From NCBI GenBank assembly GCA_024707075.1, contig JANQAK010000004.1, forward strand, positions 1 through 64,000: a DNA stretch of 64,000 nt, in the 5' to 3' direction. Each line of letters starts with the position of its first letter. Within the stretch, counting starts at the first letter, position 1. The DNA is from Afipia sp. GTDB taxonomy: Bacteria > Pseudomonadota > Alphaproteobacteria > Rhizobiales > Xanthobacteraceae. Below are positions 56,001-64,000 of the stretch, one piece after another. The notes beneath the pieces were generated by a model. It was not told the DNA's origin. It did no database searches and was given only the letters and a program-made list of their open reading frames with translations. The translations under genes and the position numbers were made by a program.

Positions 56001-56606
56001 ATGGGTTGGCTCTACATGCAATCGCTCAAGGGCTATTCCGGTCCACGCCAGTATCTCGACGCACAGTTCTCCTTCTCTCGTCCTGATGGGACGTCGAAAG
56101 TGCTGCGATCCGCGCTCGTTGGCATGCGGGTCTACTATGCTGCCATTGAGCACATCCGCCCCGAGACGTCCGAACGGATCGTGTTCGCTGCCGTCTGTCT
56201 CATTCACTACAATCCTCGCGACCGCGAGGGCTATATCTTCGGCTACAAGGACATGGACGAAACAGTCGGGCCGAACGAAGCGAATTGTCCGGAGGCAATT
56301 CTCAATCTGCTGACGCCCACCAAGTATGCCTATGCCCAGGCATGGCGTGCTCGCTGCCGGGAGAATGCGGCCGCGCGGCGCGCGTTGTCGTGCAAGCCAA
56401 CGCCACGGCCCGGTCAGACCATTGTTTTCGATACGGCGCTCTCGTTCTCCGACGGCCGCAGCCTCGACAGGTTCGAGGTTGTCGCCAATCCCCGCAGTCA
56501 TCGCACCGTGTTGTTTCGCGCTGTCGATAGCGGCGGGCTCTATCGCATCAGCAACGTCAAACGTCTCACCTACAGTCTGATTGATCCGGGAGGATCGCAT
56601 CCGTAG
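56001..56606 (+). CDS. DUF6927-like hypothetical protein
   Basis: A 201-residue cytoplasmic protein. It begins MGWLYMQSLKGYSGPRQYLD and contains KVLRSALVGMRVYYAAIEHI, FAAVCLIHYNPRDREGYIFGYKDMDET, and GPNEANCPEAILNLLTPT. The start MGW and the GYKDM.E....P segment fit the DUF6927 proteins often found beside ParB and strawberry-notch genes. Function is unknown. A strong GAAAGGAG site precedes the ATG, and terminators bracket the gene on both sides, so it is probably its own transcript. Confidence 0.75.
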   Translation: MGWLYMQSLKGYSGPRQYLDAQFSFSRPDGTSKVLRSALVGMRVYYAAIEHIRPETSERIVFAAVCLIHYNPRDREGYIFGYKDMDETVGPNEANCPEAILNLLTPTKYAYAQAWRARCRENAAARRALSCKPTPRPGQTIVFDTALSFSDGRSLDRFEVVANPRSHRTVLFRAVDSGGLYRISNVKRLTYSLIDPGGSHP

Positions 56607-56623
56607 TCGGCGGTCTGACCGCG

Positions 56624-56659
56624 AAGGGGCCGGCGTGATCGCGCCGGCCCTTTCTTTTT
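56624..56659 (+). terminator. rho-independent terminator
   Basis: GGGCCGGCG (56627-56635), a six-base loop, CGCCGGCCC (56642-56650), then TTTCTTTTT. Flanking A residues can extend the stem. It closes the DUF6927-like gene just before the leader of the helicase gene. Confidence 0.85.
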
Positions 56660-56670
56660 GGCGGCTGCTG

Positions 56671-56765
56671 AAAGGGAGAGGCGGGCCGGGACGGGTTTGA
56701 GCCGCCGCGGAGAAAGAGAGCGTCCGGGCGGCCGATCCGTCCCCGCTCTCGGTAAGGCTCCCATC
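56671..56765 (+). promoter_or_regulatory. helicase leader with the GGGACGGGTTTGA block
   Basis: A GGGAGAGG run (56674-56681) is followed by GGGACGGGTTTGA at 56688-56700. These resemble the first elements of the ardC and parB leaders. The remainder up to the ATG at 56766 is GC-rich but not clearly the same, so this copy is partial or diverged. Confidence 0.4.
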
Positions 56766-59700
56766 ATGTCGCAATTGTCCTCTTCCGCGGCCGTCGCTGC
56801 GGCCGCGCCGGTTTGCGCCCCGGCAGATCCCGCCGTTGCCATCGTCGCTGCTGCGCAGCTCCTCGCTCCCCATCTCGAATCCGGCCGCCGCATCGATGCC
56901 GCGATCCTGCGCGCCGCGATGCAAACCACCTTCGGCGGCTCCGACAGCGACGGCGCCTGGACCTGGAAGCTGGCCTATGAAGCCTGCGAGGCCGCCATGG
57001 TTCTGTTCCTGCGCAAGTTCGGTCCCGCCATGCGGGCGAAGGCGGCTTCTCCTGCTGCAATGCTGCCGATGCTCGCCAAAGTTTCCGTTCTTCTTCCCAC
57101 CCATACGCGCCGCTCCGAAGAGAGCGAGGCGCTTCAGCAATTCTCGACCCCGGTTGCGCTGGGATACGCTGCAAGCGTCGCGGCTGCGATCACGCCCGCC
57201 GATGTTCTGCTCGAACCCTCGGCGGGAACGGGGTTGCTTGGCGTATTCGGTGAACTCGCCGGCGCATCGCTGGTGCTGAATGAGTTCGCCGAGACGCGCG
57301 CGGCCATCCTCACGCAGCTCTTTCCCGCCGTGTCCACGACGCAGCACGACGCAGCCCACATCGACGATCATCTCGACAGCGGCCTCGTGCCGAGCGTCAT
57401 TCTGATGAATCCGCCATTCTCCGCCGCGGTGCATGTTGACCGCCCCGTCGCGGACGCTGCCCTTCGCCATGTCGCGTCGGCGCTCGACCGGCTGGCCGAC
57501 GGCGGGCGCTTGGTCGCTATCACCGACGCCAATGTCGCGCCCGATCATCCGGCCTGGCACGACGCCTTCGTTCGGCTGCAGGAGCGAGGCCGCATCGTGT
57601 TCTCGGCGGCGATCGACGGCGCGGTCTATGCCAAGCACGGCACCACGACGCCGACCCGGCTGACCGTGATCGACAAGATGCCGGCCACTGACCCTGGCGT
57701 ATGTCCGGCGTCCTGCGGCGTCGCGCGCGATGTTGCGACGTTGCTCGGTTGGATCGGCGAACACGTTCCGCCCCGGCCTCCCGCCACCGGCACCGCGCGT
57801 GCGCCAATGGCGCCGTCTGCCGCCGTTCCCCGCACGGTGCGCGGCTATCTGGCGCGGGCCGCGTCGGGGGCGGTGGCGAAAGCATCCGCCGCCGAGCCGG
57901 AGGCGATCGAACTCGCCTACGAGACTGTCGATTGGACGCCTCGTGAGGGGGCGCGCCTGACGGACGCGATCTATGAGGAATACGCGCTCCAGTCGATCCG
58001 CGTGCCGGGCGCAAAGCCGCACCCGACGAAGCTCGTGCAGTCAGCCGCAATGGCGTCGGTCGCCCCGCCGGTTCCGGCCTATCGCCCGCATCTACCGTCA
58101 AGCATCATCACTGGCGGACTGCTCTCGGACGCGCAGCTCGAATCCGTCATCTACGCGGGCGAAGCGCACGCCGACGTTCTCGCCGGCTGCTGGAGCGTCG
58201 ACGACACCTTCGACCGCGTCACCGCGGCGCGCGACGATGCAGAGAACGCGGTGCGGTTTCGGCGCGGCTTCTTTCTCGGCGACGGCACCGGCGCCGGCAA
58301 GGGCCGCCAAGTCGCCGGCATCGTTCTCGACAACTGGCTCAAGGGCCGCCGCCGTGCGGTTTGGATCAGCAAATCCGACAAGCTGATCGAGGATGCGCAG
58401 CGGGACTGGCTGGCGCTGGGCCAGGAGCGCCTCCTGATCACGCCGCTGTCGCACTTCCGGCAGGGAACGCCGATCCGGCTCGGTGAAGGCATCCTTTTTA
58501 CGACCTATGCCACGCTACGCTCCGACGAGCGCGGCGAGAAGCTTTCGCGCGTCCAGCAAATCCTCCAATGGTTGGGATCCGATTTCGACGGCGTCATTGT
58601 GTTCGACGAAAGCCACGCGATGCAGAATGCGGCGGGAGGCAAGGGCGAGCGCGGCGACCATGCGGCGTCGCAGCAAGGGCGCGCCGGCCTGCGGCTCCAG
58701 CACGCCTTGCCGAATGCGCGCGTGCTTTATGTGTCGGCGACCGGCGCCACCACCGTTCACAACCTGGCCTATGCCCAGCGGCTTGGGCTGTGGGGCGGGG
58801 AGGACTTTCCCTTTGCGTCCCGCGCCGAATTCGTCGAGGCGATCGAGAGCGGCGGCGTTGCGGCGATGGAGGTGCTGGCCCGCGACCTCAAGGCGCTCGG
58901 CCTCTATACAGCCCGTTCGCTGTCCTATGACGGCGTCGAATACGAACTGGTTGAACACAGGCTGACGAACGAACAGATCCGCATCTACGACGACTATGCC
59001 GGTGCGTTTTCGGTCATTCACAACAATCTCGACGCCGCCATGCGGGCGGCCAATGTCACCGGCGAAACCGGTACGCTGAACGCCCAGGCGAAATCCGCGG
59101 CGCGCTCGGCTTTCGAGAGCACGAAGCAGCGCTTCTTCAATCATCTCATCACCGCCATGAAAACACCGACGCTGATTGCGTCCGTCGAGCGCGACCTGAA
59201 AGCCGGTCATGCTGCCGTGATCCAGATCGTCTCGACCGGCGAAGCGTTGATGGAGCGACGCCTTGCCGAAATTCCGACCGAAGAGTGGGGCGACGTGCAG
59301 GTCGACATCACGCCGCGCGAATACGTCCTCGACTATCTCGCGCACAGCTTTCCGACCCAGCTCTACGAGCCGTTCACCGACGGCGAAGGCAACCTGTCGT
59401 CGCGTCCGGTCTTCCGCGACGGTCAGCCGGTGCAGAGCCGCGACGCGGTCGCACGCCGGGATCGCATGATCGAGAAGCTCGCCTCGTTGCCGCCTGTGCA
59501 TGGCGCGCTCGACCAGATCGTGCAGCGTTTCGGCACTGATCAGGTCGCAGAAGTCACCGGGCGGTCGCGCCGCATCGTGCGGAAGACCGGCGCCTCGTCC
59601 GACCGCTTGATGGTGGAGAACCGCGCCGGATCGGCCAACCTCGCCGAAACCCAGGTGTTCATGGACGACATCAAGCGCATCCTGGTGTTCAGCGACGCCG

Positions 59701-61112
59701 GCGGCACAGGACGCAGCTACCACGCCGAACTGTCCGCCCGAAACCGGCGGCTGCGCATACATTATCTATTGGAGGCCGGGTGGAAGGCCGATGCCGCCAT
59801 TCAGGGGCTGGGCCGCACCAACCGCACCAATCAGGCGCAGCCGCCGCTGTTCCGGCCGATCGCCACGAACGTCAAGGCCGAGAAGCGGTTCCTTTCGACC
59901 ATCGCGCGCCGTCTCGACACGCTCGGCGCCATCACCAAGGGCCAGCGCCAGACCGGCGGGCAGGGCCTGTTCCGCGCCGAGGATAATCTGGAGAGCCATT
60001 ACGCGCGCGACGCGCTGCGGCAACTCTATCTCCTGATCGTCGGCGGCAAGGTCGAAGGCTACTCGCTGCAAGTCTTCGAAGGTGCGACCGGGCTGAAGCT
60101 TATGGATGCGAACGGCATCAAGGACGAGCTGCCGCCCATCACGACGTTCCTCAACCGTCTTCTGGCTCTGACGATCGACTTGCAGAACATTCTATTCGCG
60201 GCGTTCGAGCAACTGCTCGCCGCCCGCATCGAAGGCGCGATTGCGTCCGGCACGTTCGACGTCGGTCTGGAGACCCTGACGGCGGAGAGCTTCGCCGTCA
60301 CCAGCCGGCAGACAATCTACACCCATCCCGGCACCGCCGCTGAGACGCAGCTTCTCACGATCACGCAGCGCCAGCGCAACAGTCCCGTTACACTCGATGA
60401 TGCGCTGGAGCGGTTGTTCGATCCGCGGGTGTTGCTGCTGATCAACACCCAGTCGGGCCGCGCCGCTGTGCAGGTGCCGGCGCGCAGCATCATGCTCGAC
60501 GACGGGGAGGTCGAACGGCGCGTTCGCCTGATCCGTCCGATGGAGCAGCCGGTCATGCCATTGGGGGCGATGCCGCAGACCCATTGGCAGGAAGCCGACC
60601 GCGCCGTCTTCGCCCGTGCGTGGTCGGGGGAACTCGCCGCACTTCCGGAGTTCACCGACAGCGAAATCCATATCGTCGCCGGACTGTTGCTTCCGATCTG
60701 GAAGCGGCTGCCGCAGGAATCCACCCGCGTCTATCGCCTCCAGACCGACGACGGCGCCCGCATCATCGGCCGCAAGGTGCCGCCAGCCTGGGTCGCGAAC
60801 ATGACGGGGGCCGCTCCGTCATCGCTCGCTCCTGAATCGGTGTTTGCGGCATTGCTCGATGGCCGCACCATCATCGAACTTGCCGAGGGCCTGCAGCTCC
60901 GGCGCGTGCGCGTGATGGGAGCCAACCGGATTGAACTCTCCGGCTTCACCGACGCCATGCGCGAGCGGCTCACGGCCTATGGCCTGTTTCACGAGATCAT
61001 CTCGTGGAAGTTGCGGATGTTCGTTCCCGTCGACCGCAACGGACCGGGCGTGCTCGCCAAGGTGCTCGACCGTTATCCGGTGGCCCGTGTGGCCGAGCGC
61101 GAGGCGGCCTGA
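56766..61112 (+). CDS. strawberry-notch-type helicase with N-terminal methylase-like domain
   Basis: A 1448-residue protein of the kind found on alphaproteobacterial plasmids and islands. After an Ala-rich start, the N-terminal region (about 150-340) looks like a DNA methylase: ADVLLEPSAGTGLLGVF and the NPPF motif in LMNPPFSAAV. A superfamily-2 helicase core follows, with Walker A FFLGDGTGAGKGRQVAGIVLD, DESHAMQNAAGGKGERG (DEsH box) and VSATGATTVHNLAYAQRLGLW. The C-terminal helicase half has GGTGRSYHAE and GLGRTNRTNQAQPP, as in strawberry notch proteins. The role in the element is unknown; DNA handling or defence has been proposed for relatives. ATG 56766 is preferred; an open frame extends upstream to 56658. 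Confidence 0.9.
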   Translation: MSQLSSSAAVAAAAPVCAPADPAVAIVAAAQLLAPHLESGRRIDAAILRAAMQTTFGGSDSDGAWTWKLAYEACEAAMVLFLRKFGPAMRAKAASPAAMLPMLAKVSVLLPTHTRRSEESEALQQFSTPVALGYAASVAAAITPADVLLEPSAGTGLLGVFGELAGASLVLNEFAETRAAILTQLFPAVSTTQHDAAHIDDHLDSGLVPSVILMNPPFSAAVHVDRPVADAALRHVASALDRLADGGRLVAITDANVAPDHPAWHDAFVRLQERGRIVFSAAIDGAVYAKHGTTTPTRLTVIDKMPATDPGVCPASCGVARDVATLLGWIGEHVPPRPPATGTARAPMAPSAAVPRTVRGYLARAASGAVAKASAAEPEAIELAYETVDWTPREGARLTDAIYEEYALQSIRVPGAKPHPTKLVQSAAMASVAPPVPAYRPHLPSSIITGGLLSDAQLESVIYAGEAHADVLAGCWSVDDTFDRVTAARDDAENAVRFRRGFFLGDGTGAGKGRQVAGIVLDNWLKGRRRAVWISKSDKLIEDAQRDWLALGQERLLITPLSHFRQGTPIRLGEGILFTTYATLRSDERGEKLSRVQQILQWLGSDFDGVIVFDESHAMQNAAGGKGERGDHAASQQGRAGLRLQHALPNARVLYVSATGATTVHNLAYAQRLGLWGGEDFPFASRAEFVEAIESGGVAAMEVLARDLKALGLYTARSLSYDGVEYELVEHRLTNEQIRIYDDYAGAFSVIHNNLDAAMRAANVTGETGTLNAQAKSAARSAFESTKQRFFNHLITAMKTPTLIASVERDLKAGHAAVIQIVSTGEALMERRLAEIPTEEWGDVQVDITPREYVLDYLAHSFPTQLYEPFTDGEGNLSSRPVFRDGQPVQSRDAVARRDRMIEKLASLPPVHGALDQIVQRFGTDQVAEVTGRSRRIVRKTGASSDRLMVENRAGSANLAETQVFMDDIKRILVFSDAGGTGRSYHAELSARNRRLRIHYLLEAGWKADAAIQGLGRTNRTNQAQPPLFRPIATNVKAEKRFLSTIARRLDTLGAITKGQRQTGGQGLFRAEDNLESHYARDALRQLYLLIVGGKVEGYSLQVFEGATGLKLMDANGIKDELPPITTFLNRLLALTIDLQNILFAAFEQLLAARIEGAIASGTFDVGLETLTAESFAVTSRQTIYTHPGTAAETQLLTITQRQRNSPVTLDDALERLFDPRVLLLINTQSGRAAVQVPARSIMLDDGEVERRVRLIRPMEQPVMPLGAMPQTHWQEADRAVFARAWSGELAALPEFTDSEIHIVAGLLLPIWKRLPQESTRVYRLQTDDGARIIGRKVPPAWVANMTGAAPSSLAPESVFAALLDGRTIIELAEGLQLRRVRVMGANRIELSGFTDAMRERLTAYGLFHEIISWKLRMFVPVDRNGPGVLAKVLDRYPVARVAEREAA

Positions 61113-61114
61113 TC

Positions 61115-62176
61115 ATGCGTCAGGATGCCTCCGATCTCGCGCGCCGCCTCACAAGACATGCAGAGGCGGTGTGCCGTATCCATCTGTCGAACGGGCGCCG
61201 CGAAGGGCGTTACTGGCTGGTGGGTGACGTCAAGAACACGCCGGGGCGATCGCTGTTCGTGCGCCTGACCGGAGCCGAATCCGGGAAAGGCGCGGCGGGA
61301 AAGTGGACCGATGCCGCGACCGGCGAGCACGGCGATCTGCTCGACATCATCCAGATGGCGGGCAGCCTTCCGTTCCGCGACGCCGCCCGCGAAGCGCGCC
61401 GCATCCTCAGCCTGCCGCCACCGCTTCCCGAGCCCGATCACGGACTCCGGCGAGCCGCGGCGCCGACCGGATCGCCCGAGGCGGCACAACGCCTGTGGGC
61501 AATCTCGCAACCGATCGCCGGCACGCTCGCCGAGATTTATCTGCACCAGCGTGGCCTCACGCGCCTGCATGAGACCGCGAGCCTGCGGTTTCATCCGCGC
61601 TGCTACTTTCGCCCCGAGGGGCATGGTCCGACCGAGACCTTGCCGGCCCTGATTGCCGCAGTCACTAACCGCGATCGCTGCATTACCGGCCTGCACCGCA
61701 CCTGGCTTAATCCGTCAGGATTCGATCCGGTGACGCTCGGCAAGGCCGCGATCGACACGCCACGCCGCGCGATGGGCGATCTGCTCGGACACGCCGTGCG
61801 TTTCGGTGCGGTGGATGACGTTGCCGCCGCAGGCGAGGGCATCGAGACCATGCTGTCGCTGCGCATGGTTGTGCCAATGATGCCGATGCTCAGTGCGCTC
61901 TCGGCCGCGCATCTCGCTGCCATCCTGTTTCCGGCCCGACTACGCCGTCTCTATGTCGCCCGCGACGATGATCCTGCCGGCAATACGGCGCACGACACGC
62001 TGATCGATCGAGCCCGCGAGGCCGGCATCGACGCGATCCCGCTGGCGCCGGCACTCGGCGATTTCAACGACGATTTGCGGCTGCTCGGCGAGGATACGCT
62101 GCGGGCCGCAATTCGGCTCCAACTCCTCCCGCAGGACGTCGCCCGCTTCATGCTGACGCCCGATCGGGTCCGCTAA
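61115..62176 (+). CDS. Toprim-domain protein (primase-like)
   Basis: A 353-residue protein. Residues ~1-110 form a DNA-primase/helicase-like N-terminal domain (WLVGDVKNTPGRSLFVRL and GKWTDAATGEHGDLLDII). Residues ~205-320 form a Toprim domain: AAGEGIETMLSLRM (catalytic Glu) and LYVARDDDPAGNTAHD (DxD). It is a usual neighbour of the strawberry-notch gene in these elements, beginning 2 bases after its stop. It may prime element DNA or act in its maintenance; that is inferred from the domain. Confidence 0.9.
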   Translation: MRQDASDLARRLTRHAEAVCRIHLSNGRREGRYWLVGDVKNTPGRSLFVRLTGAESGKGAAGKWTDAATGEHGDLLDIIQMAGSLPFRDAAREARRILSLPPPLPEPDHGLRRAAAPTGSPEAAQRLWAISQPIAGTLAEIYLHQRGLTRLHETASLRFHPRCYFRPEGHGPTETLPALIAAVTNRDRCITGLHRTWLNPSGFDPVTLGKAAIDTPRRAMGDLLGHAVRFGAVDDVAAAGEGIETMLSLRMVVPMMPMLSALSAAHLAAILFPARLRRLYVARDDDPAGNTAHDTLIDRAREAGIDAIPLAPALGDFNDDLRLLGEDTLRAAIRLQLLPQDVARFMLTPDRVR

Positions 62177-62525
62177 GGGAGGGCGGGGGCGGTGCGGCGG
62201 GCTTGCGGGTCGTGCGGCAGCTCCCGGTCTCGGAAAGGGCCGCGCAGCCGGCCTTCTTGAGAGGCGCCGTTTTGCGGCAAACGGTCCGGCCCGGCAATGC
62301 CTGCGGCGCGGCTATTTTCCGCCGCGCGCCGCCGAAGGGCACTCACATTTATTCATAGGACGACGGCGCGCTTTGCATCGCGAAGCAAAATAACCGCGCC
62401 TCCGGCATCCTCCGCTTTGCTCCGGCCACGGCGCTGCGCGCCGTGGTGCAAGTCTGGCCCGTCCGCCGCCTTTCGTCGCCATGAAGGCCGCGATGGGCGC
62501 GGCCGATCCGACAAGGAGCACCGTC
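62177..62525. other. GC-rich gap with strong hairpins
   Basis: No gene is apparent. The clearest structure is a perfect 8-base stem, CCACGGCG at 62426-62433 and CGCCGTGG at 62439-62446, with a five-base loop. A second GC-rich fold surrounds GCGCGGCTATTTTCCGCC at about 62311-62328. No T run follows either. This could be a structured leader of the DUF2493 gene or an untranslated spacer. Confidence 0.4.
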
Positions 62526-63464
62526 ATGACGACCGACCACGACCGCACCGAGGCCACGCCATCCGTCACCGAACACGCGCTCGACGAACTTCAGCTTTAC
62601 GGTTACCGCCCCTTCGAGGACGAGCCGGACACGCGACCACTTCCCGAAGGGCGCATGATCGCAGGCGCCGTCGCCGACATCTTCGACGCTCTCGTCGTGA
62701 GCCTGCGCGACACCAGGCTCGAGCCGGACCTCGACGATCTGCTCTGGTCGACCGTCAACATCTTTCACCGTGCCGGCGAGAGGATCGCACACCAGCTCGA
62801 CGACAACGAACAGGCGCAGCGGCGCTGCCAGACCGAACAGGACGGCAGCGAGATCCGCTCGGTCGAACTCGAACGCCTCATCGCCGAAGGTCTCACCCTT
62901 GTCGAGCGCCGCAACAGCATGGAGCTGTTCCGCGATCAGTCCGCCGACCTCTACGCCCGGTACAGCGGGTCGCACTGGCATCCGCGCTCCGGATCGAAGG
63001 TCAGCCATCGCACGATGACGGCCGCGATGATCGACAGTCGCGACTTCATCGCGGCAAAACGCCGAGCCGAAACCGAGATCATGCTGCCGCCAGGTCCGAA
63101 GGTCGCCTTCAGCGGTGGCGCTGACTGCAACGATCATCACGCCATCTGGGGTCGACTCGATCAGGTCCACACCAGGCATCCCGACATGGTGCTGTTGCAT
63201 GGCGGATCGCCGAAGGGCGCCGAACGCATTGCCGCCCGCTGGGCCGATCACCGCAAGGTTCCGCAGATCGCATATCGCCCCGATTGGGACAGGCACGCCA
63301 AGGCCGCGCCGTTCAAGCGCAACGATGCAATGCTCGCGGCCTTGCCGATCGGCGTTCTGGTCACACCCGGTACGGGAATCCAGGCGAACATCATCGACAA
63401 GGCTCGTCGTCTTGGCATCCCGGTGTTCAAGATCGGCAAACCCGCCACCGCGGGCGGCGCGTAA
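62526..63464 (+). CDS. DUF2493 (SLOG-like) protein
   Basis: A 312-residue protein. The N-terminal half is helical and acidic (HALDELQLYGYRPFEDEPD and others). The C-terminal ~120 residues are the DUF2493 domain, a Rossmann-like nucleotide-binding fold of the SLOG/LOG group: VAFSGGADCNDHHAIW, MVLLHGGSPKGAERIAARWAD and GTGIQANIIDKARRLGIPVF. Such proteins are regular partners of the Toprim and strawberry-notch genes. A nucleotide-ligand sensing role is suggested by the fold. An AAGGAG site precedes ATG 62526. Confidence 0.85.
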   Translation: MTTDHDRTEATPSVTEHALDELQLYGYRPFEDEPDTRPLPEGRMIAGAVADIFDALVVSLRDTRLEPDLDDLLWSTVNIFHRAGERIAHQLDDNEQAQRRCQTEQDGSEIRSVELERLIAEGLTLVERRNSMELFRDQSADLYARYSGSHWHPRSGSKVSHRTMTAAMIDSRDFIAAKRRAETEIMLPPGPKVAFSGGADCNDHHAIWGRLDQVHTRHPDMVLLHGGSPKGAERIAARWADHRKVPQIAYRPDWDRHAKAAPFKRNDAMLAALPIGVLVTPGTGIQANIIDKARRLGIPVFKIGKPATAGGA

Positions 63465-63662
63465 GCGCCGCCTCAGTTTCCGAAAATCACAATGCGCGAC
63501 TGGCGCGACGGCTCGCCGCGCCATGCGGATCTGCGTCACCACTATGACGACGACAGCAGGAATTCGCTTGGTGGGCACAGTGCCATCCATTACACCTATC
63601 AACGTGCCGTGGAGGTGGTGGAAGGCACAAACCCTGTCATTCTGTCACGGGAGCATCCACCC

Positions 63663-64000
63663 ATGCTTACGCTCGCGATTCCACTCAGCATCGTCGGCCT
63701 CGGCGTCTTCTGCTGGATTCTTTACAGCCTTGCCGTCTATGCGTTGCCGTTCTTCATCGGTCTGTCCGTCGCTTTCTATGCTCACGTGACCGGAGCCGGA
63801 GCGGCCGGTGCGATCATCCTCGGCCTTCTCAGCGCCGGCTTCGTTCTCGCTATCGGACAAACGGCGTTCGCGACTGCGCATTCACCTGTCCTGCGCATTG
63901 TTCTGGGATTGACGTTTACCATTCCGGCGTCGCTCGCCGGTTATTATGCGAGCCTCACGCTTGGAGGACTCACGATCCCATCCGAGGGATGGCGCCATGT
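63663..64000 (+). CDS. hypothetical membrane protein, cut by the right edge
   Basis: The first ~112 residues are visible. They contain about four hydrophobic segments (LSIVGLGVFCWILYSLAVYALPFFIGLSV region, AGAIILGLLSAGFVLAIG, LRIVLGLTFTIPASLAG). A GGGAG site lies 8 bases before ATG 63663. The same frame is open upstream to ATG 63492 with a polar, Asp/His-rich leader, so a longer form cannot be excluded. The gene continues beyond the window. Function unknown. Confidence 0.6.
   Translation, partial: MLTLAIPLSIVGLGVFCWILYSLAVYALPFFIGLSVAFYAHVTGAGAAGAIILGLLSAGFVLAIGQTAFATAHSPVLRIVLGLTFTIPASLAGYYASLTLGGLTIPSEGWRH

Noticed and set aside
55932..58022. Very long open frame on the minus strand (about 696 codons)
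   Set aside because: It is antisense to the DUF6927-like gene and the helicase. Its translation is Arg/Gly/His-rich without domains, as expected from GC-rich shadow frames.
61940..62342. Short minus-strand open frames near the end of the Toprim gene
   Set aside because: They are antisense shadows or lie in the GC-rich folded spacer and lack start signals.

Overview
The window looks like an accessory (island) region from an alphaproteobacterium of the Bradyrhizobium / Afipia / Nitrobacter / Rhodopseudomonas group. The basis is the high GC content, the rhizobial-type LysR-DUF2274-trb gene order, and ArdC/ParB/strawberry-notch/Toprim/DUF2493 modules of the kind seen on Rhizobiales integrative elements. 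No core housekeeping genes are present. This is inference from gene content; I ran no searches.

Region 1 (1-30.9 kb) is a metal-resistance island. It holds the end of a CusA-type RND pump with a Met-rich cytochrome c; an ECF sigma factor with an NrsF-like anti-sigma factor; a divergent cadR-cadA pair with a near-perfect MerR operator, followed by ccdA and lspA; and two copies of a czcCBA module. Each module starts with a small Cys/His-rich exported protein and ends with a small periplasmic GPNGG protein. Between the modules sit a stray flgF and a marR gene. Further on are a second Zn/Cd/Pb P-type ATPase, an EncFtn-like ferritin without a shell gene, a PilZ protein, an exported protein, an unknown membrane protein and a CzcD-type CDF exporter. 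Together these cover outer-membrane, periplasmic and inner-membrane efflux of divalent and monovalent metals.

Region 2 (30.9-41.1 kb) is a mating-pair-formation cluster: a LysR regulator (+), then on the minus strand trbB-C-D-E-J-K-L-F-G-I and DUF2274, nearly all overlapping at stop/start codons. No traG or relaxase lies next to trbB.

Region 3 (41.1-48.8 kb) is defence-like cargo: a three-gene ABC three-component (ABC-3C) system with a nuclease-like effector, a DUF6521-like middle component and a DUF3732 ATPase; a mobile mystery protein A/B pair (HTH and Fic); and a dioxygenase-like plus HEPN/zinc-ribbon pair that I cannot match to a named system.

Region 4 (48.8-64 kb) begins with a 3' fragment of tRNA-Gly(TCC), an attachment site, followed by a tyrosine integrase. 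The backbone of a second element follows: small hypotheticals, ardC, a ParB-like gene, a DUF6927-like gene, a giant strawberry-notch helicase, a Toprim protein and a DUF2493 protein. ardC and parB share a conserved leader, and a shorter piece of it precedes the helicase. A partial tRNA beside an integrase suggests two elements in tandem.

A caution runs through the whole window. At least eight otherwise well-preserved genes carry a single-base insertion or deletion, several in short homopolymers. These may be real decay or uncorrected sequencing errors, and they affect how the two czc modules, the ABC-3C effector and parB should be read.
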